From Gemmatimonadota bacterium (GTDB taxonomy: Bacteria > Latescibacterota > UBA2968 > UBA8231): a DNA stretch of 37,275 nt. The notes below the pieces were generated by a model, which was given only the letters and a program-made list of their open reading frames with translations, was not told where the DNA came from and did not search any database. The position numbers were made by a program, and so were the translations under genes. Shown here piece after piece: positions 21,753 through 29,780 of the stretch (position 1 is its first letter; the number at the start of each line of letters is the position of its first letter). The DNA is taken from the NCBI GenBank assembly GCA_009840005.1, contig VXOR01000027.1, positions 26,947-64,221 of the forward strand, written 5' to 3'.

Positions 21753-24632
21753 GTGCGTTGGGCAGCTAACATAGCGTTGGTTTTGGCACTGGCCTTGCAG
21801 GCCGGAGCGCAGACGGATTACGGCTATCGCTTGGGGCGGCAGGAAAGAGGCGAAGTCCGCTTCAATGCCCAAGGGCCAAGCGTGCTGATGGGGGCTTTGG
21901 ATCCCACGGTTATGCGCTGGTACATGCCGCAGGAGCTGTTCGACGAGTACGGCCGCCGTCAGTGGCGCTACACCAACTACGCCACCGAGCCGTACCGGCG
22001 CTACATCGACCGCAACCAAGAAGGCACGTATTTCTACGATACCTACGGCAAGCTGATCTCGCGCGGCTGGCTGGTGTACGACTGGCGACAGACGCAGGCG
22101 CGCACGGTCGAGAGCAGCCAGTTGACCAAAGAGCGGCGTTACGCCAATTGGTTCAACCGGCTGATTATCTCCTCGGATGCGAGCGGCGACTACAACTACT
22201 CGCTGATGATCGGCGACGAGATTTTCGCCACCCTGACGCCGATGACCTTTCGCAAGGTTGGCTTCAATGGCGTCGTGACGAGCTTTGACGCGCGGCATTT
22301 GCGCTTTACTGGTTTGTTCTCGCGCCCGAGCCTGCCCATCGTCGAGATCGACCCGGATATTCCGACGGCCTCGCAGGATAATTTTACCAGCTTGATCGCC
22401 GGGCGTATAGAGGCCGATTTGGGGGCCAATGCGACATTGGGCCTGACGTTGGTTAATGCCCACAATGGGGCTGGCAACCGCGAGAGCTTTGAGGGCAACC
22501 CGCTCAAAGGCGTGCTGACGACCGGACAGTTAGGGAGACGGCTCAACAAGCTGATCGTGCGGCTGTCCGACGATTCGCCCGCTGACGGCGCAGGTGGGCC
22601 GGTGTTGTTCAGCACGGAGGTGGAGATCACCACGGCGCTCCAGCGTGAGGTGCCGGTCGAAGGTGGCGTGCGGATGGTCTTTAAGGACACCACGTTCACG
22701 GGCAGTAGCATTGGCTTTGCGCCGGTGATAGAGGGCGGGGAGGAGCGCGGCGGGTTCTTACGGGCCGATGGGGCGGAGAGCATTGTGCTGCAGTACGCGT
22801 TGGCTGCCGAAGAGGGCGAGAGCGAGGAGGGCACCTTGCGCTTGGCCTTGCAGCGCCGGTTAGATCTGGGGTTGGACGAGGCCGACGATGCCATCACCCG
22901 CGTCAAAAACGTGCGCTTCCGCTTCGTGCTGGCCAACGACTACCGAATCGAGGTGGCCTCCGACCGGCAGAACAGCCGCATCGGCATCCCGGAGTTTTTG
23001 GTGGTGACGCGGGCCGCTGGCAATGTCAAGAATCAGCTCAATCCGCGCGAAGTGGTCTTTGACTACGGCCTGCCGACGGCCTCGCAGATCGCCGGTATTA
23101 CTGCCGAGGTGCGCGACTGGTGGGGCTTCGACTTGTACGGCGAATTCAACGTCAGTACCCAGTACCGCCAATTCCCCTCGACGACGCGCGAATCGCACCG
23201 CTCGTTTTCGGGGATCCAAGGCGACGAACACGCGGTTGGCTGGCTGTTCAATTTCGTGCGGCAGGCAGACCCTTGGCGCTTCTCGCTCGAAGGCTTTGGC
23301 ATGGACGACGCCTACGCCACCAGTTTCAAGCCGGTCGATAGCCGCGGCTTGGTTGACTACTCGCCCGAAGCCACCGACCGGCTCTACGACTTCGTCGAGG
23401 ACAACGACGACCAGGACCGTCATCCCGATCAAAAGCGGTTTTTCCAGGGCGGGTTGGTGCCGCCGCAATCGACTGCGCTGGGCGGCTTCCAGGTGCGCTC
23501 GGACGGCGTGCCCGATCCAGCGGTCTTTCCTGGCTACGACGAAAACGGCGACTTCATCTCCGACTTCAATCAGAACAGCAACGGCGACCGAGAGAATTTC
23601 TTCCCCGACTACGAAGAGCCTTTTCTGCGCCACCACTCGGACCGGCCGGAGTTCCTGTTTGGCATTGACCTCAACAACAACGGTTGGGCTGAGCGCTTTG
23701 AAAACGACGACTTGCCCGACTATCCCTACAAGAAGGATCACTGGGGCTACAACGCCTACGCCAGCGTGGAGGTCAATCCCGAAATCCGCCTCTCGGCCGG
23801 CTATCTGCGTCAGGATATGCGACAGGTTGACCGCAAAAATCATACTGCCTATGGGCTAGTTACCTTTGAACGGGATTGGCCCGGTCGCGGTCGGGTTCGG
23901 GTTTTTGACATGCTGAAGAAGGCCGCAGATACCATCCCCGATCCGTTGTCGCAGTGGGTCGTGCCGACGCTCGAATTCGGGGCCGCTGGGCAGACGAGTG
24001 GGCAGCACATTGCCGTGCCTGACTTACTGGCGGCCGAGGACACTTGGATCAATACGTTCTACGCCGAGTGGGAGTACGCTAGTTCGCGGCGCTGGAAGAC
24101 TAAGCACCGCTTCAAATGGGACTGGTGGTACCAGCGCGACGCGCAACTTGGTGCGCTGGGGCCGTTGGGCCGGAATGGCCGCGAGACCTCTGGGTTTGTG
24201 GGGTTGATTGACAAGATCGACGGCGTTTTTGCGTGGGGTGCGGTGGTGATTTTGCCCCGCTTCAAGAGCGAGTTTCTCAGCCAATCGCCCTTTTCCTTGG
24301 CCGAGCGTCGCCGCCGTTCTTGGGACGGGATCGGGTCGCTGTTGGTCCGCTTTCCCGTGATGCGGGATTCAGAGCTTGAATTGGGGTTTGAGCAGCGGCT
24401 GTTCTTCGAGTTGTTACAAGACGAAAAGGTCTTGGTGGAAAACGTGCTGACGGGCGATTTTCGCGGCACGGTATGGGCGGCGCAATTGAGCAATCAGCGG
24501 GAGTATCTAGGCTACGGATTGACGACTCAACTTGGGTTGCGCTTTGATCGGCGTTCGTTGGAAGTGACCGGGCGAGAGCGCGAGACGCGGGTCGCGGGAT
24601 TGGCGTTTTTGTCGATATTTGCGAGTCTGTGA
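21753..24632 (+). CDS. Giant outer-membrane-type beta-rich protein, paralogue 2
   Basis: The protein has 959 residues, a GTG start 3 bp after the chaperone stop, and the signal peptide VRWAANIALVLALALQAGAQ. It aligns with the protein starting at 17372 along its whole length: VLMGALDPTVMRWYMPQELF, YFYDTYGKLISRGWLVYDWR, TLTPMTFRKVGFNGV, DFVEDNDDQDRHPD, FPGYDENGDFISDFNQNSNG, EFLFGIDLNNNGWAERFEND, LPDYPYK, DTWINTFYAEWEY, RFKSEFLSQSPFS. The C-terminus also ends in barrel-like strands (YLGYGLTTQLGLRFDRRS, FLSIFASL). The acidic DxNxNG loops suggest calcium binding. No named family is recognised. It shares an operon with the chaperone; the tight gene spacing suggests co-folding or a hetero-complex with the first paralogue. 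Confidence 0.78.
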   Translation: MRWAANIALVLALALQAGAQTDYGYRLGRQERGEVRFNAQGPSVLMGALDPTVMRWYMPQELFDEYGRRQWRYTNYATEPYRRYIDRNQEGTYFYDTYGKLISRGWLVYDWRQTQARTVESSQLTKERRYANWFNRLIISSDASGDYNYSLMIGDEIFATLTPMTFRKVGFNGVVTSFDARHLRFTGLFSRPSLPIVEIDPDIPTASQDNFTSLIAGRIEADLGANATLGLTLVNAHNGAGNRESFEGNPLKGVLTTGQLGRRLNKLIVRLSDDSPADGAGGPVLFSTEVEITTALQREVPVEGGVRMVFKDTTFTGSSIGFAPVIEGGEERGGFLRADGAESIVLQYALAAEEGESEEGTLRLALQRRLDLGLDEADDAITRVKNVRFRFVLANDYRIEVASDRQNSRIGIPEFLVVTRAAGNVKNQLNPREVVFDYGLPTASQIAGITAEVRDWWGFDLYGEFNVSTQYRQFPSTTRESHRSFSGIQGDEHAVGWLFNFVRQADPWRFSLEGFGMDDAYATSFKPVDSRGLVDYSPEATDRLYDFVEDNDDQDRHPDQKRFFQGGLVPPQSTALGGFQVRSDGVPDPAVFPGYDENGDFISDFNQNSNGDRENFFPDYEEPFLRHHSDRPEFLFGIDLNNNGWAERFENDDLPDYPYKKDHWGYNAYASVEVNPEIRLSAGYLRQDMRQVDRKNHTAYGLVTFERDWPGRGRVRVFDMLKKAADTIPDPLSQWVVPTLEFGAAGQTSGQHIAVPDLLAAEDTWINTFYAEWEYASSRRWKTKHRFKWDWWYQRDAQLGALGPLGRNGRETSGFVGLIDKIDGVFAWGAVVILPRFKSEFLSQSPFSLAERRRRSWDGIGSLLVRFPVMRDSELELGFEQRLFFELLQDEKVLVENVLTGDFRGTVWAAQLSNQREYLGYGLTTQLGLRFDRRSLEVTGRERETRVAGLAFLSIFASL

Positions 24633-24781
24633 GAATTACCTAAGTGTCACACAATATGCGACAATTTTATCGAACCTTTTCAAAGCACTCCGCACTGCGG
24701 AGCGAATCTCCTAACCCTGCACAACTCGCCTCGCGCCAGCCTTCGGGACATACCAGAACCACAAATCGAAAGAGAGGATAG

Positions 24782-26575
24782 ATGCCCATTCAACGTTACT
24801 CAATTAATCAGCATTCTATCGAGACCCTGCTGGCTTGGATCAAATCCGATGCAATCGCTATTCCTGAGATCCAGCATCCCTTCGTCTGGAACGCGACAAA
24901 GGTACGTGATTTTATTGATTCACTTTACAACGGCTATCCCGTAGGGTATCTCATCACTTGGCGGAATCGAGATGTCCGCTTAAAGGACGGTACCCTATCA
25001 GAAGGGAAGCTTATCTTGATTGACGGCCAGCAGCGTGTTATCGCACTATTTGCCGCTTTGCATGGGGAGCAGGTTGTTAACAAAGACTACAAGCGGACAC
25101 GGATATCTATCGCCTTTCATCCTGGCGAGGAGCGTTTTGAAGTGGCAAACGCCGCCATACGCCGGGATCGGGGATGGATTGCCGACGTATCCACTGTCTT
25201 CGCTCCCGACGCGAGAATACGTCAATTAGTGGACGACTACTGCGAAGCAAATCATGTTGCAGACAAATACGAAATCGATGATCGCATGGAACGCCTTCGC
25301 GGTATTCGTAATAATTCTCTCGGCGTCATCGAATTGAACGCTGATCTAGAGGTTGAGACTGTCGCGGAAATTTTCGTCCGCATAAACTCGCAGGGTGTTT
25401 CGCTTAATGCGGCGGACTTCGCAATGTCCAAAATGGCTGCCAGTGAACAGTACGGCGGCCATCTGCTACGAAAGTGCATCGACTATTTTTGCCATCTGGC
25501 TGTCGCGCCGGAAGCATATAACGACTTGGCCAAAGATGCTGATTTCGCCTCGACGGACTACTTCCGTGCAATGGAGTGGCTGAAGAATGAAAAGGACGAC
25601 CTCTACGATCCCTCATACACCGATATGCTTCGTGTCACGTTTACGTCGCAGTTCAAACGCGGACGCTTAGAGGACTTAGTCGCTCTACTGTCAGGGCGCA
25701 ATTTCGAGACACGTACGTTTGAGGAAGCTACCGCAGAGAAGGCTTTTCATACACTCAGAGATGGAATCCTACGCTACATGAACGAGACCAACTTCAAACG
25801 GTTCGTCATGATCTTGCGCTCGGCGGGGTTCGTAGATTCATCGCTGATCAGATCCCAGAACACCGTCAATTTCGCCTACATCCTCTTCTTGACGTTACGC
25901 TCGCAGGGTGAGGCCCCTGAGCAAATCGAGACGCTCGTGCGTCGGTGGTTCGTGATGTCGATCTTGACAAGTAGATATACTGGCTCGCCGGAAACCGCCT
26001 TCGGCGTCGATATTGGAAACATCGCTAGACAGGGTGCAAGTCGGTATCTGGATACAATCGAGCAGGCCGATCTCTCAGACGCCTTCTGGAAGGTAGGTTT
26101 GCCACAACAGATGGACACCTCGGTGGCCAGTAGTCCCTATTTCAATGTCTTCCTCGCAAGCCAAGTAAAAGGAAACGACAAGGGATTCCTCTCACGTGAC
26201 CTCACCGTACGCGATCTTCTGGAAGGCCAGTGGCACATTCATCATGTATTCCCGCGCAGCTATTTGCAGAAGCACGGCTTCCAACGTGGTCGCTACAATC
26301 AGATTGCCAATTATGTGATGATGCAGAGCGAAATCAACATCGCTATCGGGGCTCTGCCACCAGAAAAATACTTCTCAGACCTGTGGGAGCAGTGTAGAAA
26401 CGGAGCAACTCACTACGGCGGGATAACCGATGTCGATCAGTTGCAAGAAAACCTTGCGGCCCACTGTATCCCCGAAGGAATGGACGCCGCAAGTGTCGAA
26501 GACTATGACACGTTCCTGCAAGGGCGTAGAGAACTCATGGCTGCCAAGATACGGGACTACTACAAGACTCTGTAG
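24782..26575 (+). CDS. GmrSD-like DUF262/DUF1524 endonuclease
   Basis: This is a 597-residue single-chain DUF262 protein. The N-terminal domain has [10 protein letters not shown] (27-36), [15 protein letters not shown] and the hallmark DGQQR (81-85). DUF262 is ParB-like and uses nucleotides. A long helical middle part (~190-470) contains [20 protein letters not shown], another family signature. The C-terminal HNH/DUF1524-like nuclease has [12 protein letters not shown] (from 484) and [19 protein letters not shown]. This is the GmrS-GmrD fusion layout of type IV restriction enzymes that cut modified (glucosylated hydroxymethylcytosine) phage DNA. The actual target is unknown. AGAGGA is only 3 nt from the ATG. 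It opens an islet with TA genes; no methyltransferase is nearby. Confidence 0.87.
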   Translation: MPIQRYSINQHSIETLLAWIKSDAIAIPEIQHPFVWNATKVRDFIDSLYNGYPVGYLITWRNRDVRLKDGTLSEGKLILIDGQQRVIALFAALHGEQVVNKDYKRTRISIAFHPGEERFEVANAAIRRDRGWIADVSTVFAPDARIRQLVDDYCEANHVADKYEIDDRMERLRGIRNNSLGVIELNADLEVETVAEIFVRINSQGVSLNAADFAMSKMAASEQYGGHLLRKCIDYFCHLAVAPEAYNDLAKDADFASTDYFRAMEWLKNEKDDLYDPSYTDMLRVTFTSQFKRGRLEDLVALLSGRNFETRTFEEATAEKAFHTLRDGILRYMNETNFKRFVMILRSAGFVDSSLIRSQNTVNFAYILFLTLRSQGEAPEQIETLVRRWFVMSILTSRYTGSPETAFGVDIGNIARQGASRYLDTIEQADLSDAFWKVGLPQQMDTSVASSPYFNVFLASQVKGNDKGFLSRDLTVRDLLEGQWHIHHVFPRSYLQKHGFQRGRYNQIANYVMMQSEINIAIGALPPEKYFSDLWEQCRNGATHYGGITDVDQLQENLAAHCIPEGMDAASVEDYDTFLQGRRELMAAKIRDYYKTL

Positions 26576-26590
26576 AGAAGGAGGAAGATC

Positions 26591-26863
26591 ATGGCTACCA
26601 CGAACCCGTATTCTCTCCATCTGCTCGCCTCGCTCAAATCCGAGGCCGAAAAAGTGGCGGCAGCCGAGGGCACGACGCTCGACCAGTTTATCAACGTGGC
26701 CGTAGCAGAGAAGCTATCGGCTTTGCGAACCTCCCGCTATTTCCAAGACCGGGCTGCCGGTGCCGATTTGGAGGCCTTTGACCGTCTGCTGGCGACGGCG
26801 GGCGGTAAGCCACCGCGCCTTGAGGATGAGATATTACCGGCAGAAAATGAATGTTCCGATTAA
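26591..26863 (+). CDS. HicB-like/ribbon-helix-helix small protein
   Basis: The protein has 90 residues. The N-terminal ~48 residues (TNPYSLHLLASLKSEAEKVA, then EGTTLDQFINVAVAEKLSA) match the Arc/RHH-type DNA-binding fold often annotated as 'HicB-family antitoxin' or 'toxin-antitoxin system HicB family'. The remainder is acidic and probably unstructured (LEDEILPAENECSD). A strong AAGGAGG at 26578-26584 and a 15-nt gap to the DUF262 gene suggest it is co-transcribed with it. No toxin directly follows. It may regulate the endonuclease gene, or its toxin may be lost. The role is uncertain. Confidence 0.7.
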   Translation: MATTNPYSLHLLASLKSEAEKVAAAEGTTLDQFINVAVAEKLSALRTSRYFQDRAAGADLEAFDRLLATAGGKPPRLEDEILPAENECSD

Positions 26864-26886
26864 CACGGGGTGCTTTTTATCCCAGT

Positions 26887-26921
26887 TTGACCTGTTTATA
26901 TCCAATTGGTTATCTTGATAA
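26887..26921 (+). promoter_or_regulatory. Promoter/operator of the HigBA-like pair
   Basis: TTGACC (26887-26892), an 18-bp spacer, then TATCTT (26911-26916) make a plausible promoter. The -10 lies in a dyad TTATC-tt-GATAA (26910-26921), and CCAATTGG (26902-26909) is a second palindrome. Both could bind the downstream XRE antitoxin. The start codon at 26928 has no Shine-Dalgarno, so the mRNA leader would be very short. Confidence 0.45.
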
Positions 26922-26927
26922 TGCCTT

Positions 26928-27293
26928 ATGAACCACGAAAGACTGAACTTAAAAGAGGCTATATGGGTCGGGGATTCTAAGGCAAAGCTGAAGAAATTTC
27001 CGGAGTCTGTTCAAAAGGATATAGGTGACGCTCTGTTTATTGCACAGGCGGGAAGCATGTCTCCGGCGGCCAAACCATTCGGGGGCGTTGGCTCAGGAGT
27101 TTTTGAAATACGGGTGGATCACAGAACAGACGCTTACCGCGCTGTGTATGCGGTGAAAATTGGAGAGAGGGTTTATGTGTTGCATTGTTTTCAGAAAAAA
27201 TCAAGGCGCGGAATAAAAACTCCAAAGAAAGAGATAGACCTTATCAAGAGCCGTCTGAGAATGGCGCGAGACTTGGAGGCGAATGAATTATGA
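26928..27293 (+). CDS. HigB/RelE-type toxin (phage-derived Gp49-like)
   Basis: This is a 121-residue ribosome-dependent mRNA interferase of the RelE/HigB superfamily. Family features are AIWVGDSKAKLKKFPESVQK, IGDALFIAQAG, PFGGVGSGVFEIRVD, then DAYRAVYAVKIGERVYVLHC, FQKKSRRGIKTPKKEI and DLIKSRL. This matches the Gp49/COG4679 branch, which pairs with XRE antitoxins encoded downstream. Its stop codon overlaps the next ATG (ATGA, 27290-27293). It is intact, unlike the toxin at 1405-1724. Confidence 0.88.
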   Translation: MNHERLNLKEAIWVGDSKAKLKKFPESVQKDIGDALFIAQAGSMSPAAKPFGGVGSGVFEIRVDHRTDAYRAVYAVKIGERVYVLHCFQKKSRRGIKTPKKEIDLIKSRLRMARDLEANEL

Positions 27294-27613
27294 GTGAGAA
27301 GATTACATTTGAAAAGAGTTCAGGCAATGTGTTTGAGGATCTCGGCTTACCAGATGCGGAGGAATTGTTTCTCAGGGCGACACTTGGGTTTAAAGTGTTT
27401 CAGATCATAGAGAACCGGAAGCTGACCCAGGCAGAGGCCGCGAAGATTTTAGGGGTGAAGCAACCTGAAATATCTCGGCTAAAGAAGGGCAATTTTAACC
27501 ATTATAGTGTTGAGCGGTTAATGACGTTTCTCAACCGACTGAATCTCGATATTGAGATCCACATTATTCCCTCAGAAAATAGAGAAGGAAAACAGCGAGT
27601 TGTTGCTGTTTAG
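27290..27613 (+). CDS. XRE-family HigA-like antitoxin
   Basis: This is a 107-residue helix-turn-helix protein. After an N-terminal arm with SSGNVFEDLGLPDAEEL, the HTH spans ~37-95 (KVFQIIENRKLTQAEAAKIL, GVKQPEISRLKKGNFNHYSV, RLMTFLNRLNLDIEI). This is the COG5606/HigA-type partner of the RelE protein encoded before it. It should bind the toxin and repress the promoter at 26887-26921. Overlap with the toxin stop indicates translational coupling. Confidence 0.88.
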   Translation: MSEKITFEKSSGNVFEDLGLPDAEELFLRATLGFKVFQIIENRKLTQAEAAKILGVKQPEISRLKKGNFNHYSVERLMTFLNRLNLDIEIHIIPSENREGKQRVVAV

Positions 27614-27684
27614 CTCTTCCAACTCCTTTGGCGCATCAGTTACCGGCTATATCGCCAGAGGGCTGTTAAAGAGGGGCCACGCTT

Positions 27685-29601
27685 ATGCTAAAGACCTGTA
27701 TCCGACTTGTGCTGGCGTTCGCTTGGCTGACTAGCAGCGCAGATGCGCTGACGATTTATCGGATTGGCGGTTCGTCGCTGCCGGTGCCAGAGTTGGCCGA
27801 GGGCGTGGAGTTTGTGCAGCTCGATTGGGAGGAAGTGGAAGCTGCGCAGCACGGCCATGTCGAATCGCTGAAGATCGATGCGGACTTTATCGAGCCAGAG
27901 CAACTGGATCCGTCGATAAATCTGACGCCGCGTCTCAAGGAGCGCGGGGGTCGGGTGCAGACGCTGGTCTGGCGAGGTTGGGAGCGAAGCGGCGACACCG
28001 AGGCCGTGCTGTGGGACGAAGACGTCGAGACTGTCTTCTTGGGCGACGGGCATTGGACGACCTCGGGCATTGGCGTGCGCAACAAGAGCCTGATTTTCGA
28101 GTTCGGGGGCAACTTCACGGTCGAGCGCGTCAAGTTCTATCCACGCGAGCGCTTTGAGGAAGAGCGCTTCTTACAGCGCTTTATCATCGGCATCAGCGAC
28201 GGCGATCCGCTCAAGGAAGGTACACGCGAGTACACTGCGGGCACGCGCGGCTCTTTCATCGACTTCGATATCGTGCATCAGGCCACCGAAAACACGACCT
28301 CGGTGGTCGAGCTTGAACTGCCGCCAGAACCGATCCGCCGCATGCTCTTTGAAGCGCCCGAAAACACCCAAGGCATCTGGGAAATCGCCGAGTTTGAAAT
28401 CTATGGTAAGGGCTTCACGCCAACGGCGCGCTACGTGTCCAATGTCCTCGATTTGGGTGGGCGTGCCGCGCTGGGCGAATTAAGCTGGGGCAGCCAAGTT
28501 GATCCCGGTGCGCAAATCGGGCTAGGTATGCGCGCGGGCGACGACAGCGATCCGAATATCTATTGGCGCAGCACGTTCCGCGGCGATGAGCGGACTCGAC
28601 TAGATACCCGGGGGCGGCCTTTAACGTTGCGGTCGTACAACCGGCTGGAGAGGGCCCAGCAGGCCGGCATTACGCCCGACACTGAAAACTGGGAAGGCTG
28701 GAGCGCGGCCTACGACTTGACGCAAAGCAGCGCACCCATGCAGGGGACGCAACCTCGGCAATTTGTGCAGGTCCGGGCCAACTTCCAGTCCACGGTAGAG
28801 GCAGGGGGGCGGCTGAACTTTGTGCAATTTGCCGTGTCTAGGCCGCCGATGGCTTCCTTGGTGTTGGCCGAGATTGCGCCCGTCTTGGCGACCACAGGTG
28901 TGGCGACGGAGTTCACTTACATGCTGCTGCCGCGACTAGAAGCAGAGGACTTGGGTTTTGATACGATTGAGATCGACACGCCGACTCAGGCGCAGGGCAT
29001 TGACGCAGTGCGCTACAGCGGCGAGGAGGTCGCCTTTGAGGTGCGGCGGCTCGATGGGCGCGGCTTTGAGGTCGGCGTTCCGCGGATAGACCAAGCGCGC
29101 GATGGCGAGTTGATAGAGGTGGTCTTCCGCTGTGAGGTTTTCAAGTTTGGGACGCTGTTTTCGGGCCGGGTGTACGACAGCACTCGGCCGCAGGAGGTGC
29201 GCCAAGTGGTGACGCCGGGCGAGGTGGTTGAGTTGGTTGAGGGCAACACGCTGAGCGTGGGGCTGACTCATATCGCCGGGCAGGTGGTCGGTGCGCTCAG
29301 GCTCGTGCCAGCCGCGTTTACGCCCAATGGAGATCAGATCAACGACGCGGTGCGGATCGAATACGACCTGTTGAATGTGATCGGGAGTGCCGAGGTAGCG
29401 GTGGTGCTGTACGATTTGCAGGGGACGCGGATTGGCGAGGTTTTTCGCGGCCCGGCGCAGAGTGGCCAGTTTGCCGCCGAGTGGGACGGCCGGGATGGAA
29501 CGGGTGCTTTGCTCAATCCTGGACTGTATGTCCTGCGTCTCGAAGTGGAAACCGACGGTGGCACCAAGGCCCGCTCGCGCATTGTCTCGCTGGCGTACTA
29601 A
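27685..29601 (+). CDS. Exported discoidin-like/FlgD-Ig surface protein, paralogue 2
   Basis: The protein has 638 residues and a signal peptide (MLKTCIRLVLAFAWLTSSADA). GAGGGG at 27671-27676 precedes the ATG. The layout follows paralogue 1: a discoidin-like region (VERVKFYPRERFEEERFLQR, RFIIGISDGDP, IWEIAEFEIYGKGF), the signature TARYVSNVLDLGGRAALGEL, NWEGWSAAYDL, then FTYMLLPRLEAEDLGFDTIE, a VVFRCEVFKFGTLFSGRVYD strand pair, and a FlgD_ig/CHU_C-type end from FTPNGDQIND (545-554) to QSGQFAAEWDGRDGTGALL, closing IVSLAY. The FlgD motif has Gln for the usual Gly in DGxND. It is probably exposed on the cell surface. It follows the GmrSD/TA islet, and a MITE-like element is at its 3' side. Confidence 0.82.
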   Translation: MLKTCIRLVLAFAWLTSSADALTIYRIGGSSLPVPELAEGVEFVQLDWEEVEAAQHGHVESLKIDADFIEPEQLDPSINLTPRLKERGGRVQTLVWRGWERSGDTEAVLWDEDVETVFLGDGHWTTSGIGVRNKSLIFEFGGNFTVERVKFYPRERFEEERFLQRFIIGISDGDPLKEGTREYTAGTRGSFIDFDIVHQATENTTSVVELELPPEPIRRMLFEAPENTQGIWEIAEFEIYGKGFTPTARYVSNVLDLGGRAALGELSWGSQVDPGAQIGLGMRAGDDSDPNIYWRSTFRGDERTRLDTRGRPLTLRSYNRLERAQQAGITPDTENWEGWSAAYDLTQSSAPMQGTQPRQFVQVRANFQSTVEAGGRLNFVQFAVSRPPMASLVLAEIAPVLATTGVATEFTYMLLPRLEAEDLGFDTIEIDTPTQAQGIDAVRYSGEEVAFEVRRLDGRGFEVGVPRIDQARDGELIEVVFRCEVFKFGTLFSGRVYDSTRPQEVRQVVTPGEVVELVEGNTLSVGLTHIAGQVVGALRLVPAAFTPNGDQINDAVRIEYDLLNVIGSAEVAVVLYDLQGTRIGEVFRGPAQSGQFAAEWDGRDGTGALLNPGLYVLRLEVETDGGTKARSRIVSLAY

Positions 29602-29616
29602 GAGGAGAGGACCTTA

Positions 29617-29765
29617 GTACACGCCAATAACGTTATACATGGACATCGAGGTCTAAGATGCTTCGACTCCGCTTCGCTCCGCTCAGCATGACACGGTGAA
29701 GCAGTGCACCCACTTGTCATGCTGAGCGGAGCGAAGCATCTCAAACCACCTCTACTGTCGTGTAC
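29617..29765. mobile_element. MITE-like hairpin element, copy 2
   Basis: Ends are GTACACG (29617-29623) and CGTGTAC (29759-29765). With TA taken as target duplication (29618-29619, 29763-29764) the element is 143 bp with CACG...CGTG ends. The internal hairpin runs from GATGCTTCG (29657) to CGAAGCATC (ends 29740), with the same 11-nt extra block in the left arm as copy 1, otherwise perfectly paired. It lies 15 nt after a FlgD-type gene; copy 1 lies 7 nt after another. The shared terminal consensus is CACGRCAGTA. Confidence 0.65.
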
Positions 29766-29780
29766 GTAGGGAGAGGACTT

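Noticed and set aside
21159..22463. 434-codon minus-strand frame
   Set aside because: Antisense shadow across the chaperone and barrel 2, both of which have clear homology and operon spacing.
24689..24703. CTCCGCA-C-TGCGGAG hairpin after barrel 2
   Set aside because: The perfect arms leave a 1-nt loop and there is no T-run; a terminator cannot be supported.
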